A stretch of 33,952 bases of DNA, from NCBI GenBank assembly GCA_036405495.1, contig DASWXL010000174.1:1-33952 (forward strand), read 5' to 3'. The notes below the pieces were generated by a model. That model had not been told where the DNA came from. It did no database searches and worked only from the letters and a program-made list of their open reading frames with translations. Below, piece after piece: positions 22,891 to 31,314 of the stretch; position 1 is the first letter of the stretch; every line of letters starts with the position of its first letter. A program made the translations under genes and the position numbers. The stretch is from DASWTL01 sp036405495 (GTDB lineage Bacteria; Bacteroidota; Bacteroidia; Sphingobacteriales; Sphingobacteriaceae).

Positions 22891-23783
22891 AAAGACTTTT
22901 AAACACCCTTATGCTCACCTTAGCGGCGACTCCCTTGCTGGCTCAGGATGAAACGACTGAAGCTGCCGCAAAAGCAGCAGAAAGCGCAGCGCCGTCTGTA
23001 TTAACGCCTACAAATATCTTTATAGGGGTTCTGATCATAGCGGCCGTACTGTTACTCATTGTTTCCGTTGTTCTCCTAAAAACCTTCAAAGCGATGGAAA
23101 AGGAGATGGCGAATCCTACTTCTTATGTGCCGGAGCAGGATAAGATGCTGGAATACGAAGAGTGGAAAGCGACTCAGAAAGATAAACCTGGTTTATGGGC
23201 CAAACTCCTGTCGCTCCGCCCGCTTTCGGAGGAAAAGGATATCATGATCGATCATGAGTTCGATGGGATCACGGAACTCGATAATCCTACTCCAGCCTGG
23301 TTTAACTGGCTTTTCGGAGTTACCATTGTTTTTGCCGTTGGTTACTTCTTCACATATGAGGTCTTTGGATGGGGACAGAACCAGGACCAGGAATACGCAA
23401 CTGAAATGACCGATGCAAAGGCTGAAAAGGAAGCATATCTGGCTAAAGCCGGAAATAAGATCGATGAAAACACGGTAAAAGAAAGCCAGGATGCAGCGGT
23501 CATCGGCGCAGGACAAGCCTTGTTCAACACGAATTGTATTGCTTGCCACGGTGATAAAGGCCAGGGAACCGTTGGTCCAAACCTGACGGACGAATACTGG
23601 CTTCACGGCGGAAGTGTCAACAATATATTTAAAACCATTAAATACGGTGTTCCCGAAAAAGGGATGATAGCATGGGAAAAAACGCTTACACCCAAGCAGA
23701 TCTCCGAAGTATCGAATTATATAATATCGTTAAAGGGCACTAATCCGCCGAACGCTAAAGCTCCGCAGGGAGATAAAGAGTAG
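22887..23783 (+). CDS. ccoP: cbb3 oxidase subunit III (CcoP), mono-haem form
   Basis: A 298-residue membrane-bound cytochrome c. A signal-like N-terminus (KRLLNTLMLTLAATPLLAQ) is followed by a membrane helix at about 50-68 and a second at about 137-160 with the CcoP hallmark DNPTPAWFNWLFGVT just before it. One CxxCH (NCIACHGDKGQG) is present near residue 217. Proteobacterial CcoP carries two CxxCH; only one is found here. The frame is open further upstream, but ATG 22887 overlaps the ccoQ stop and starts a proper signal sequence. Confidence 0.93.
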   Translation: MKRLLNTLMLTLAATPLLAQDETTEAAAKAAESAAPSVLTPTNIFIGVLIIAAVLLLIVSVVLLKTFKAMEKEMANPTSYVPEQDKMLEYEEWKATQKDKPGLWAKLLSLRPLSEEKDIMIDHEFDGITELDNPTPAWFNWLFGVTIVFAVGYFFTYEVFGWGQNQDQEYATEMTDAKAEKEAYLAKAGNKIDENTVKESQDAAVIGAGQALFNTNCIACHGDKGQGTVGPNLTDEYWLHGGSVNNIFKTIKYGVPEKGMIAWEKTLTPKQISEVSNYIISLKGTNPPNAKAPQGDKE

Positions 23784-23836
23784 TGGATTTGTATTGCCGG
23801 GCTTATTCCGGGTTTAAGATTTAGAGTTCAGAGAAG

Positions 23837-25204
23837 ATGTCAAATACAGCAGCGAAAGCAGAAGAAAAAAAACGCCAGTGGGTTTATCCAAAACAGATGA
23901 AAGGTAAACTTTTTGCCTACCGGAATTACCTGAGTTATTTTCTGCTGACGCTGCTGTTTGCCGGCCCGGTGATCAGGATCAATGGGGAACAGCTAATTCT
24001 GCTCAATATCCTTGAGCGAAAGTTCGTATTCTTCGGAATAGTATTTATGCCGCAGGATTTCTACCTTCTGGTTCTGGCGATGTTAATTTTCATTGTTTTC
24101 ATTGTTTTGTTCACAGTGGTTTTCGGACGGGTCTGGTGTGGCTGGGCCTGTCCCCAAACCATTTTTATGGAAATGGTATTCCGTAAGATCGAGTACTGGA
24201 TCGAAGGTGACGCACAAAAGCAACGGAAACTGAATGCTTCTCCCCTGACCGCCGAAAAGTTCTTCAAAAAGGGCTTGAAGCATACCATCTTTCTGCTGAT
24301 ATCCTTTTTGATCGCCAACACTTTCCTGGCCTATATCATTGGCTCAGATGGCCTCCTCAAGATCGCGACGGAACCTGTCGGCAACCATATAATTGGTTTT
24401 ATCTCCATCTGGCTCTTTACCCTGACGTTTTATGGTGTATTTGCCTATGTCCGGGAGATCGTTTGCACGCATATCTGCCCATACGGACGTCTGCAGGGCG
24501 TGTTGCTGGATAAGAAGAGTCTGGTCGTTGCGTACGACTACAATCGCGGCGAACCGCGTGAAAAGATCAGGAAAGGCCAGAAAACAGACGCAGGTGACTG
24601 TATTGATTGCGGCTTATGTGTATCTGTTTGTCCTACCGGAATAGATATCCGGAAAGGTACTCAGCTTGAATGTATCAACTGTACGTTGTGTATCGATGCC
24701 TGCGATATGGTGATGGAAAAAATTGACCGTCCGATACGCCTGATCGGCTTTAAGTCTGAGGAGCAGATCACTACAGGTGGTAAATTCAGCTTCAGCAAAC
24801 GTATTTATGGCTATGCGGCTGTGCTGCTGGTTTTGATCTCTGCACTTACGACCATGCTGTTCAGTCGTTCAGACATCGGTACAACCGTTCTTCGTGCAGG
24901 CGGAACGCTGTATCAGATGCGTAATGATGGCACGGTAAGTAACCTGTACAACGCTGAGCTGATCAACAAAACGACAAAGGACATGACGTTTGAGATCAAA
25001 ACCACGGATCCGTCCGCCAGAATTGAGTTCATTACGAAAAAGAAAAACCTGCAAAAAGGAGAAGCGGCCAAGCTGACGTTCTTTGTCGTCCAGCCTCAAA
25101 GTACCATAAAGAATTATAAAACGAAGATCGGAATAAATGTCGTTTCCGATGGTAAGGTATTGAGCGAAACGGAAACTACTTTCATTGCACCTCCAAACCT
25201 GTAA
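23837..25204 (+). CDS. ccoG: Cytochrome oxidase accessory protein CcoG (RdxA/FixG)
   Basis: A 455-residue membrane protein with four to five helices and two [4Fe-4S] sites of ferredoxin type: Cys255, 258, 261, 265 (CIDCGLCVSVCP) and Cys279, 282, 285, 289 (CINCTLCIDACD). WCGWACPQTIFMEMVF near 110 is a further family motif with cysteines in the membrane. The C-terminal 120 residues form the Ig-like domain usual for FixG. It is a copper-reducing assembly factor for cbb3 oxidase in other bacteria. It lies 53 bp after ccoP and 4 bp before ccoH. Confidence 0.95.
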   Translation: MSNTAAKAEEKKRQWVYPKQMKGKLFAYRNYLSYFLLTLLFAGPVIRINGEQLILLNILERKFVFFGIVFMPQDFYLLVLAMLIFIVFIVLFTVVFGRVWCGWACPQTIFMEMVFRKIEYWIEGDAQKQRKLNASPLTAEKFFKKGLKHTIFLLISFLIANTFLAYIIGSDGLLKIATEPVGNHIIGFISIWLFTLTFYGVFAYVREIVCTHICPYGRLQGVLLDKKSLVVAYDYNRGEPREKIRKGQKTDAGDCIDCGLCVSVCPTGIDIRKGTQLECINCTLCIDACDMVMEKIDRPIRLIGFKSEEQITTGGKFSFSKRIYGYAAVLLVLISALTTMLFSRSDIGTTVLRAGGTLYQMRNDGTVSNLYNAELINKTTKDMTFEIKTTDPSARIEFITKKKNLQKGEAAKLTFFVVQPQSTIKNYKTKIGINVVSDGKVLSETETTFIAPPNL

Positions 25205-25208
25205 CAAT

Positions 25209-25637
25209 ATGAACTGGGGTAAGAAAATTATTATTGGCATGGCATCATTCATCATATTCATGGTGAGCCTGGGTGCCATTATGATCATGCGCAACGACAA
25301 TGACGCACTGATCGAAGACGATTACTATCAAAAAGGCATCGCATACGATAAGGATTATGATGCGAAAAAGGCGGCTATTGATGACATGGTTGTCCCTGCG
25401 ATCCATACAAACGATATGGGCGTAACCATTACATTCCCGGTACCGGTCAAGTACCAGTTGATCTGCCGTCGTCTGGCTGATTATCACATGGACAAAACCT
25501 TTAACGGGTACACCGACGAAGACCGGAATATTCAGATCCCGAAGGGCATGCTTGAACCAGGTCCATGGCTGCTTCGGATCCAGTACACCGCAGAGGATAA
25601 GAACTATCTTTTCGAAGGTGAGATCGTAATGCCATGA
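25209..25637 (+). CDS. ccoH: FixH-family protein (CcoH)
   Basis: A 142-residue protein with one N-terminal membrane helix (KIIIGMASFIIFMVSLGAIMIM) and the family signature DDYYQKGIAYD just after it; the rest is a beta-rich periplasmic domain. FixH/CcoH associates with the nascent oxidase and is needed for its assembly. The frame continues eight codons upstream, but ATG 25209 sits 4 bp after ccoG and begins with the usual MNWGKK. Its stop overlaps the next gene's ATG by 4 nt. Confidence 0.92.
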   Translation: MNWGKKIIIGMASFIIFMVSLGAIMIMRNDNDALIEDDYYQKGIAYDKDYDAKKAAIDDMVVPAIHTNDMGVTITFPVPVKYQLICRRLADYHMDKTFNGYTDEDRNIQIPKGMLEPGPWLLRIQYTAEDKNYLFEGEIVMP

Positions 25638-26329
25638 CCCTGACTGCACTCGCATTCTTCACCGGCCTTTTTGCCAGTTTGCATTGTGTGGCTATGTGCG
25701 GGCCATTGATGATGGCCTTACCATTTTCCGGACGGACGGCCTGGTATATTCTTTTATGGCAGCGACTGCTCTACCAGGCAGGAAGAATACTTACTTACGC
25801 AGTACTGGGAGCGTTGATGGGCGTCGCCGGAAAAAGCATAACGGTGCTTGGATTTCAGCAGGGCTTAAGCATCCTTAGCGGACTGCTGTTGATCGTCATC
25901 GCTGTTTTTCAATTTTCAAAAGGCCGTATTCCGGGTCTGGTTTCAATACAAGCAAAGTTTACAGCTCCCGTCACCCGATTATTGGCGCGCTACTTTGCCA
26001 AACCATATGGCAGCTTCGTGGCAGGCGCCCTGAACGGATTAATTCCATGCGGTATTGTATACATGGCGCTGGCAACAGCGCTTAGCAGCGGATCTGTCGC
26101 CGAGGCGGCGAGGTTCATGACTTTTTTCGGCATTGGTACCACTCCCCTTTTACTGCTGAGTTCGGTATTGCCCGTTATTCTTAGGAAAGCAATAAAACCC
26201 AGGTTGTCAACTATTACCCCGATCATTCTACTGGTTACCGGTAGCTGGCTCTTTATCAGGGGACTCAACGTTGATATCCCGCACCTGGTTTCACGTATTG
26301 ACATTTCGGCGATACCATTTTGCAACTGA
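25634..26329 (+). CDS. TauE/SafE (UreH-like) membrane protein linked to cbb3 maturation
   Basis: A 231-residue membrane protein with about six helices. The motif LHCVAMCGPLMM (His17-Cys18 ... Met21-Cys22-Gly23) in the first helix is typical of the UreH/SafE subgroup placed next to fixGH in Bacteroidota and Epsilonproteobacteria, and the GLIPCGIVY motif recurs in the second half. The His/Cys/Met arrangement would suit copper handling, an inference. It is translationally coupled to ccoH and is the last gene of the oxidase operon. Confidence 0.88.
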   Translation: MTLTALAFFTGLFASLHCVAMCGPLMMALPFSGRTAWYILLWQRLLYQAGRILTYAVLGALMGVAGKSITVLGFQQGLSILSGLLLIVIAVFQFSKGRIPGLVSIQAKFTAPVTRLLARYFAKPYGSFVAGALNGLIPCGIVYMALATALSSGSVAEAARFMTFFGIGTTPLLLLSSVLPVILRKAIKPRLSTITPIILLVTGSWLFIRGLNVDIPHLVSRIDISAIPFCN

Positions 26330-26411
26330 TCCGCCTTCGGTATCGGAACGGCCCGCGTAAACAATTCTGGCATTTGCGGTTTTATCTTGTATAAACGGCG
26401 TCAAGTGCTTC

Positions 26412-27017
26412 ATGAGAAAGATATTCCGTACTACAACTGTATTATTTCTGGGACTGGCTGTTCTGCTTCTTATCGGAATAAATTCAAAAGCTCGGGCTTT
26501 GGTAGTTAGAGCATTGATCCGCGTTGGTGTTTATGAGCCCAATGTAAGCGGATTGAAACCGAAAGCAGCAGCGATCACCCCGAACGAACCGAATGCTATG
26601 AAGCCGATGCCGGACCTGTTGTTCCGCGATGCCGATGGAAAAGCGGTGTCAATCACTGAGCTGCGCGGCAAAGTCATCTTCCTGAATTTTTGGGCAACCT
26701 GGTGCCCGCCGTGTATTGCTGAAATGCCGTCGATAAATACGCTTTATAATAATGTAAAGTCAAACGGGAATATCGTTTTTCTAATGGTGGATGTAGATGG
26801 AAATGCGGGGCGTTCAAAAAAAATTATGCAAAAAAAACAATTCAATCTTCCTGTTCATGTGCCCGAAAGCAGCATTCCAGAGACGATTTTCAGGGGAACA
26901 ATTCCAACAACGCTCATAATTAATAAGGAAGGTTTTATCGTATTTCACGAACAAAGCATGGCTGATTACAGTGCTGATCATGTAAAGGAATTTATGTTGC
27001 AGCTTGCCGGTCAATAA
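26412..27017 (+). CDS. TlpA/ResA-like membrane-anchored thioredoxin
   Basis: A 201-residue protein with an N-terminal membrane anchor (TTVLFLGLAVLLLIGI) and a thioredoxin domain from about residue 65; the active site WATWCPPC has Cys98 and Cys101. The periplasmic location and WCPPC motif are shared with TlpA, ResA and CcmG, which reduce apo-cytochrome c or copper-site cysteines. Neighbouring cytochrome c oxidase genes make a role in cytochrome or CuB maturation plausible. An 82-bp gap follows the oxidase operon, so it may be transcribed separately. Confidence 0.88.
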   Translation: MRKIFRTTTVLFLGLAVLLLIGINSKARALVVRALIRVGVYEPNVSGLKPKAAAITPNEPNAMKPMPDLLFRDADGKAVSITELRGKVIFLNFWATWCPPCIAEMPSINTLYNNVKSNGNIVFLMVDVDGNAGRSKKIMQKKQFNLPVHVPESSIPETIFRGTIPTTLIINKEGFIVFHEQSMADYSADHVKEFMLQLAGQ

Positions 27018-27132
27018 TAGCAATTATTTGTGATTAAAAGTTGTCCTTTCGCCGATCCTGATTTGATCTGCCGTATTTACTTCACGTGTACGTTTATCCT
27101 CACACAAACCGGCCACTTCTTAAGTTAAGATA

Positions 27133-27164
27133 TTTAACCGTTTACAATTTATTTTCTACTTTTG
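27133..27164 (+). promoter_or_regulatory. Bacteroidetes-type promoter of the AT-hook-like gene
   Basis: TTTA at 27133-27136, 20 bp, then TACTTTTG at 27157-27164; an exact -7 match and a one-base departure from TTTG at -33. Transcription would start near 27170, giving a leader of under 20 nt before the ATG at 27187. Confidence 0.55.
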
Positions 27165-27186
27165 ATCACACACATAACTATATACA

Positions 27187-27453
27187 ATGGCAACTAAAAG
27201 AACCGACATCCTTTCCATTCTGAAAGAAGAAAAACAGTTTTTAGAAAAACAATTAAAAAAGGTTGATACTGCTATCGCAGCGTTCTCTGAAGATGAAGCC
27301 CCGGCTCCGAAAACAGGTAAAAAACGTGGACCAAAACCTGGCAGGAAAGTTATTACGGGTAAAAAAAGAGGAAGGAAGCCTAAAACCGTGGCCGCTGCTC
27401 CTGATGCTGAAACAACCGGTTCGGAGACTGTTGGTAGTCCGGAGCTGGGCTAA
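27187..27453 (+). CDS. Small basic AT-hook-like protein
   Basis: An 88-residue protein. Residues 1-35 form a predicted coiled-coil helix (ILSILKEEKQFLEKQLKKVD). The middle has two basic blocks, GKKRGPKPGRK (44-54) and GKKRGRKPKT (58-67), which resemble the AT-hook core RGRP flanked by lysines. The tail is acidic and disordered. AT-hooks bind the minor groove of AT-rich DNA, so a dimeric nucleoid-associated protein is a reasonable guess. It has its own promoter and terminator, and thus is monocistronic. No specific target is known. Confidence 0.75.
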   Translation: MATKRTDILSILKEEKQFLEKQLKKVDTAIAAFSEDEAPAPKTGKKRGPKPGRKVITGKKRGRKPKTVAAAPDAETTGSETVGSPELG

Positions 27454-27467
27454 CCTGAAAAGATCTG

Positions 27468-27520
27468 AGGGTCAATCCTGTTAGCAACACAGGGTTGATC
27501 TCTATTTCCTATTTCCCCTC
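27468..27520 (+). terminator. Terminator-like hairpin after the AT-hook-like gene
   Basis: Stem 27468-27481 pairs with 27489-27502 (mainly Watson-Crick with several G-T pairs) around the loop TAGCAAC. It is followed by a pyrimidine-rich tail (TCTATTTCCTATTTCC) rather than a clean T-run, so efficiency is uncertain. The rest of the 326-bp gap up to 27779 holds the promoter and inverted repeat of the export gene and no ORF that I trust. Confidence 0.6.
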
Positions 27521-27614
27521 CCTACGCCATCTTTCAATTGATTCTTCTGGTGACAGTTTCACTCTAAAAAAGAAAGGTGTGTGAGAAATCAAAATTCACA
27601 GTCTGTTACTTATT

Positions 27615-27643
27615 TAAATTTGCACGCCACTACTATGTGCAAA
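27615..27643 (+). promoter_or_regulatory. -7 element overlapping an inverted repeat upstream of the export gene
   Basis: TAAATTTG (27615-27622) matches TAnnTTTG. It overlaps a perfect 7-bp inverted repeat, TTTGCAC (27619-27625) / GTGCAAA (27637-27643), with an 11-nt spacer across the likely transcription start. This is a sensible repressor site or a 5'-terminal hairpin. No TTTG is seen at -33. The leader to the ATG at 27780 is about 150 nt. Confidence 0.45.
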
Positions 27644-27779
27644 AAGTCAACAACATAACTCAAATCACTACTCATTTAAGAAATTCATTAAAATCCTCAG
27701 AAGTGATTATATAATTTTATTCCATCGAAGCGAACGTTAAAGGTTCTTTCCGTACAAGTAAACTTAATTCTGACGCTCT

Positions 27780-28547
27780 ATGAAAAACAGATTATCCTTT
27801 TACTTACTGGTTGGTTTCGTTCTTTCCTCTTGCAGTTCTTATAAAGAAGTCCCGTATTTCCAGGATCTCGACCGACAAACCAGCTGGAAAGAAAGCATTC
27901 AAAACTATGCTGCAGCAACCATTCAGTCAGAGGATATTTTAGGCATCAATGTAGCTAGTTTGAATCCTGAGGCGTCTTCAGTATTTAATTACAGTTTGAA
28001 CCCGGTCGCCGGAGTAAGTTATAATAATACCGACAATCCGGTGATGGGATATCTGGTGGATCCGGATGGTAAAATTTATTTGCCATTGCTTGGGGAGGTT
28101 AAAGCTGCGGGATCTACAACCGCGCAATTAAGAGAAGACATCCGAAAAAAGTTACTTAATTATTTACGGGATCCGGTCGTAAACATTCGTATGCTGAATT
28201 TCAAAGTTTCGGTGATGGGTGATGTTTTGAATCCCGGAGTCTATAAAATCCACAATGAAAAGGTAACAATTACTGAAGTTCTGAGTATGGCTGGCGATTT
28301 GAATATTACGGCAAAGCGCACCAATGTGCTCCTGATAAGGGAACAGAATGGTAGTCGGGAATATATCCCCATTGATTTGACATCTAAAGAAATATTTCAA
28401 TCGCCGTACTATTATTTGAGAAGTAATGATGTAATATATGTACAGCCCGATAAAACGAAATATGACTCGGTTGACAGGACCTACCGCAGTGCCGGTTTGA
28501 TTCTTTCAGCGCTTTCGATTGTCGCTATTGTGCTTACACGAAACTAG
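27780..28547 (+). CDS. Polysaccharide export lipoprotein (Wza-like)
   Basis: A 255-residue outer-membrane lipoprotein: signal peptide with lipobox LSSCS (Cys18), then the Poly_export domain (SEDILGINVASLNPEAS, about 52-135, ending with IRKKLLNYLRDPVVNIRM) and one SLBB domain (FKVSVMGDVLNPGVYKI to about 195). A hydrophobic segment at the C-terminus (AGLILSALSIVAIVLT) probably crosses the outer membrane or anchors the protein, as in Wza-type translocons. It exports capsular or exopolysaccharide. No Wzc-type tyrosine kinase gene follows directly, which is unusual. Confidence 0.93.
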   Translation: MKNRLSFYLLVGFVLSSCSSYKEVPYFQDLDRQTSWKESIQNYAAATIQSEDILGINVASLNPEASSVFNYSLNPVAGVSYNNTDNPVMGYLVDPDGKIYLPLLGEVKAAGSTTAQLREDIRKKLLNYLRDPVVNIRMLNFKVSVMGDVLNPGVYKIHNEKVTITEVLSMAGDLNITAKRTNVLLIREQNGSREYIPIDLTSKEIFQSPYYYLRSNDVIYVQPDKTKYDSVDRTYRSAGLILSALSIVAIVLTRN

Positions 28548-28666
28548 TGATGATGCTTGAAATCTGACACCTGTTGATTTTTTGTATTCGTTAGAACCGA
28601 TGCTTGTTGCATTGGAGTTCGAATCGCCTGTAAAGGCACCAAATACTTTTATAACATAACTTCAGC

Positions 28667-28760
28667 AATGTGAGTTAGAGGGCGAAGCCCCGTCCACTTT
28701 TGCTTTTACTCTTCCTATATTCCAGACAATGTGAGCCAGGAGGCGAAGCCGCGTCTTCTT
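28667..28760. repeat. Pair of hairpin-bearing direct repeats before the UpxY gene
   Basis: Two copies of a roughly 31-nt unit begin at 28667 and 28728 (period 61 bp). Both start AATGTGAG and contain GGCGAAGCC, then share a partly conserved CGTC tail; about 24 of 31 positions agree. GGC-GAA-GCC can fold as a mini-hairpin in RNA. They occupy the 244-bp gap between the export gene and the NusG-like gene, which has no other recognisable content. Confidence 0.6.
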
Positions 28761-28791
28761 CACAGGCTTTGAATGCTAAATCGATTGCACT

Positions 28792-29313
28792 ATGGAAACA
28801 AAATGGTACGCAGTTTATACTAAGCCACGGTGGGAAAAGAAAGTATCAGACGGGCTTTGCCGGAGCAGAATAGAAAACTACTGCCCATTAAACAAAGTAG
28901 TACGCCAATGGAGCGACCGAAAGAAAACAATTGAGGAACCATTGTTCACTTCATATGTGTTTGTGAAAATTAATGCCAATGACCATACAAACGTTCGAAG
29001 AGTAGATGGTGTGGTAAACTTTGTTTATTGGCTGGGAAAACCCGCCGTTATCCGTGATGAAGAAATAAACTCGATTCGTGATTTTTTAAAGGAGTATTCC
29101 AATGTATCAATACAGAAAGTATCCGCAAAGGTTGATGATCAGATAAAAATTACGAGCGGACCTTTTGCAGAAATGGTAGGACGGGTCATTGCCGTAAAAA
29201 CAAAAACGGTAAAGGTGCTGCTACCAACACTCGGTTACATTCTGACAGCGGAAGTAAAAAAAGGAGAAATCAGAGTTATGGCAAGCGAATTTAAACAATC
29301 GTTCATTTGGTAA
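28792..29313 (+). CDS. UpxY-type NusG-like transcription antiterminator
   Basis: A 173-residue NusG paralogue. The NGN domain opens WYAVYTKPRWEKKV (residues 5-18) and continues with NYCPLNKVVRQWSDRKK and EPLFTSYVFVKI; a KOW domain follows (ITSGPFAEMVGRVIAVKTKTVKVLL, about 120-145). UpxY proteins in Bacteroides load on RNA polymerase near the start of their own capsule operon and stop premature termination. It is first in the string of sugar-pathway genes, 13 bp before asnB, as expected. Housekeeping NusG is excluded by context and sequence form. Confidence 0.9.
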   Translation: METKWYAVYTKPRWEKKVSDGLCRSRIENYCPLNKVVRQWSDRKKTIEEPLFTSYVFVKINANDHTNVRRVDGVVNFVYWLGKPAVIRDEEINSIRDFLKEYSNVSIQKVSAKVDDQIKITSGPFAEMVGRVIAVKTKTVKVLLPTLGYILTAEVKKGEIRVMASEFKQSFIW

Positions 29314-29326
29314 TCAACTCATCTTT

Positions 29327-31204
29327 ATGTGCGGTATACTTGGCAGCGTGAATATCGACTGCACAATGAAATATTTAGATTCGATCAAACATCGGGGGCC
29401 GGATGCCTCTGGTCACCTGAATGTCTCCGATAGTAAACATCAGGTTGAATTTTTACATCGGCGCTTGTCCATTATTGATTTAAGTGATGCAGGTAGCCAG
29501 CCTATGAGCTCGTATGATAAGCAGGGTGTATTAATATTCAACGGTGAGATCTATAATCATTTAGAATTGAAGAGCAAACTTACCGGTATTTCCTTTGCCG
29601 GTGCATCGGACACCGAAACGATTGTAAATTATTTCAGAAAGTTTTCATTCGATAAATGTATAGGGGATCTTAATGGAATATTTGGGCTGGCCTATCTCGA
29701 TAAAGAAAAAATGCAATTGTACCTTGCGAGAGACCGATATGGCGTAAAGCCATTATATTATTATTATAACAGTGAGCAGATTATTTTTTCTTCAGAAATC
29801 AGGCCAATTAAAAGCCATTTAAATCCGGAAATTGATCGCGGTACTTTACTTAATCTTCTAAAGGTCAGGTACACTCCTGCTCCGTTCACCATCTATAGTC
29901 AAGTTTTCAAACTTGAACCAGGGCAAGTGATCACTATTGATCTTAGCCTCCAAAGAATGGCGGTTAAAAAAGAATACTTTGTAAAGCCGTCGCCCACCCT
30001 TGGAACCCGGAAAGGTGATAAAACTCAACTGGTCAGGATATACGGTGATCTTTTTGAAAAAGCAGTAGAACGGCAACTGATGTCTGATGTAGAAGTTGGA
30101 GTATTATTAAGCGGTGGTATCGATTCGGCGCTGGTTGCTGCGATCGCAAATCGCAAGTGCCAAAACAAAATAAAGGCGTTCACTATAGGCTTCGAAAGTG
30201 ATCATCCAGACGTCGATGAAATTACTTTCGCTGATGAAACTGCCCAATTACTGGGGCTGGAGCATTATTGTAAGCGAATAAGTTTAAATGATTTCTTAGG
30301 GTCTATCAGCAACACCGTTCGGATTATTGAGGAGCCTATTGGAACGACCTCCATAATTCCTATGTACTATTTATCTGAACTGGCAGCCTCTCATGTAAAA
30401 GTCGTTTTAAGCGGGCAGGGAGCTGATGAACCGCTGGGAGGTTATTATAAATACAAAGGACTATCCTTGCTGGCGAACACACGAATACTTAAAAAGGCTT
30501 TCCCGAACTTTTTTAAACGTATCAATTTAGGCAAGCTCAAAAACGATAAAGCACGACGATTTTTGTCTTCTGTTCTGGCAAAAGACAGCATAGACGCGTT
30601 CATTGAATACAACTCAATTACCTCTAAAGGGACGTTGGCCGAACTCATTAACGCAAATTATTACGACAGCGGGATAAAATCGTCCAATGAAAAGCTATCC
30701 CAATTCTACAGTATCCTTAAGGAGAGAACAGAAAGTAGCAAAAATATCAGAGATCTTTTCCTCTATTACGATCTGAGAACTTGCCTTGCGGATGATATGC
30801 TCATGTATACAGACAAGATAACCATGAATTTCAGCCTGGAATGCAGAGTACCAATTCTTGATAATGACTTAATCGATTTTGTCGAATCCTTAAACAGTAA
30901 GTATAAGTTTAACACCCGAAACGGAAAGCTGATACATAAGGAATTTGCAAAAGAATACTTACCATCCACTATAATCAATCGAAAGAAACTGGCTTTTAAA
31001 TCGCCTGCGAAGCATTGGTTTAATCAAAACCATGAACAAATAATAGAAGCTTTCGCCTCAGGACAGAAATTCAACAGCATTTTTAACAGAAAGGCGATTT
31101 CCAAACTGCTTAACGATCATTCTATCGGCAACAACCTGGAAAACATTATTTTCCTTTTATTGAGCTTGCGATATTTCTTAGAAGATATCGAACAAAACTC
31201 GTAG
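29327..31204 (+). CDS. asnB: Asparagine synthase (glutamine-hydrolysing)
   Basis: A 625-residue enzyme. Met1 is followed by the class II glutamine amidotransferase nucleophile Cys2 (MCGILGS), with RRLSIID and NGEIYNH in the glutaminase domain. The synthase domain has the ATP-pyrophosphatase loop LLSGGIDSAL and SGQGADE. It makes asparagine from aspartate, ATP and glutamine. AsnB-like enzymes are common in polysaccharide loci of Bacteroidota, where they may amidate sugar carboxylates rather than free aspartate. Length fits the long form (about 600-640). It is likely co-transcribed with the NusG-like gene. Confidence 0.92.
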   Translation: MCGILGSVNIDCTMKYLDSIKHRGPDASGHLNVSDSKHQVEFLHRRLSIIDLSDAGSQPMSSYDKQGVLIFNGEIYNHLELKSKLTGISFAGASDTETIVNYFRKFSFDKCIGDLNGIFGLAYLDKEKMQLYLARDRYGVKPLYYYYNSEQIIFSSEIRPIKSHLNPEIDRGTLLNLLKVRYTPAPFTIYSQVFKLEPGQVITIDLSLQRMAVKKEYFVKPSPTLGTRKGDKTQLVRIYGDLFEKAVERQLMSDVEVGVLLSGGIDSALVAAIANRKCQNKIKAFTIGFESDHPDVDEITFADETAQLLGLEHYCKRISLNDFLGSISNTVRIIEEPIGTTSIIPMYYLSELAASHVKVVLSGQGADEPLGGYYKYKGLSLLANTRILKKAFPNFFKRINLGKLKNDKARRFLSSVLAKDSIDAFIEYNSITSKGTLAELINANYYDSGIKSSNEKLSQFYSILKERTESSKNIRDLFLYYDLRTCLADDMLMYTDKITMNFSLECRVPILDNDLIDFVESLNSKYKFNTRNGKLIHKEFAKEYLPSTIINRKKLAFKSPAKHWFNQNHEQIIEAFASGQKFNSIFNRKAISKLLNDHSIGNNLENIIFLLLSLRYFLEDIEQNS

Positions 31205-31314
31205 ACAGAGACTGCTTCTTAGAACGTCTTAACCACTCAGTGATATCCGAAAATTTCGTTAAAGAAATCTCTAATTAAATTATTACATAAAGCTACAATA
31301 AGTCATTAAATAAT

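Noticed and set aside
23799..23817. CCGGG...CCGGG between ccoP and ccoG as a hairpin
   Set aside because: It is mainly a direct repeat; only 4-bp CCGG pairing is possible and no T-run follows.
28611..28643. tRNA-like T-loop motif (GTTCGAATC) followed by ACCA
   Set aside because: The flanking T-stem pairs poorly, the distance to CCA is wrong, and no acceptor, D-arm or anticodon stem is found upstream; chance or a very old remnant.
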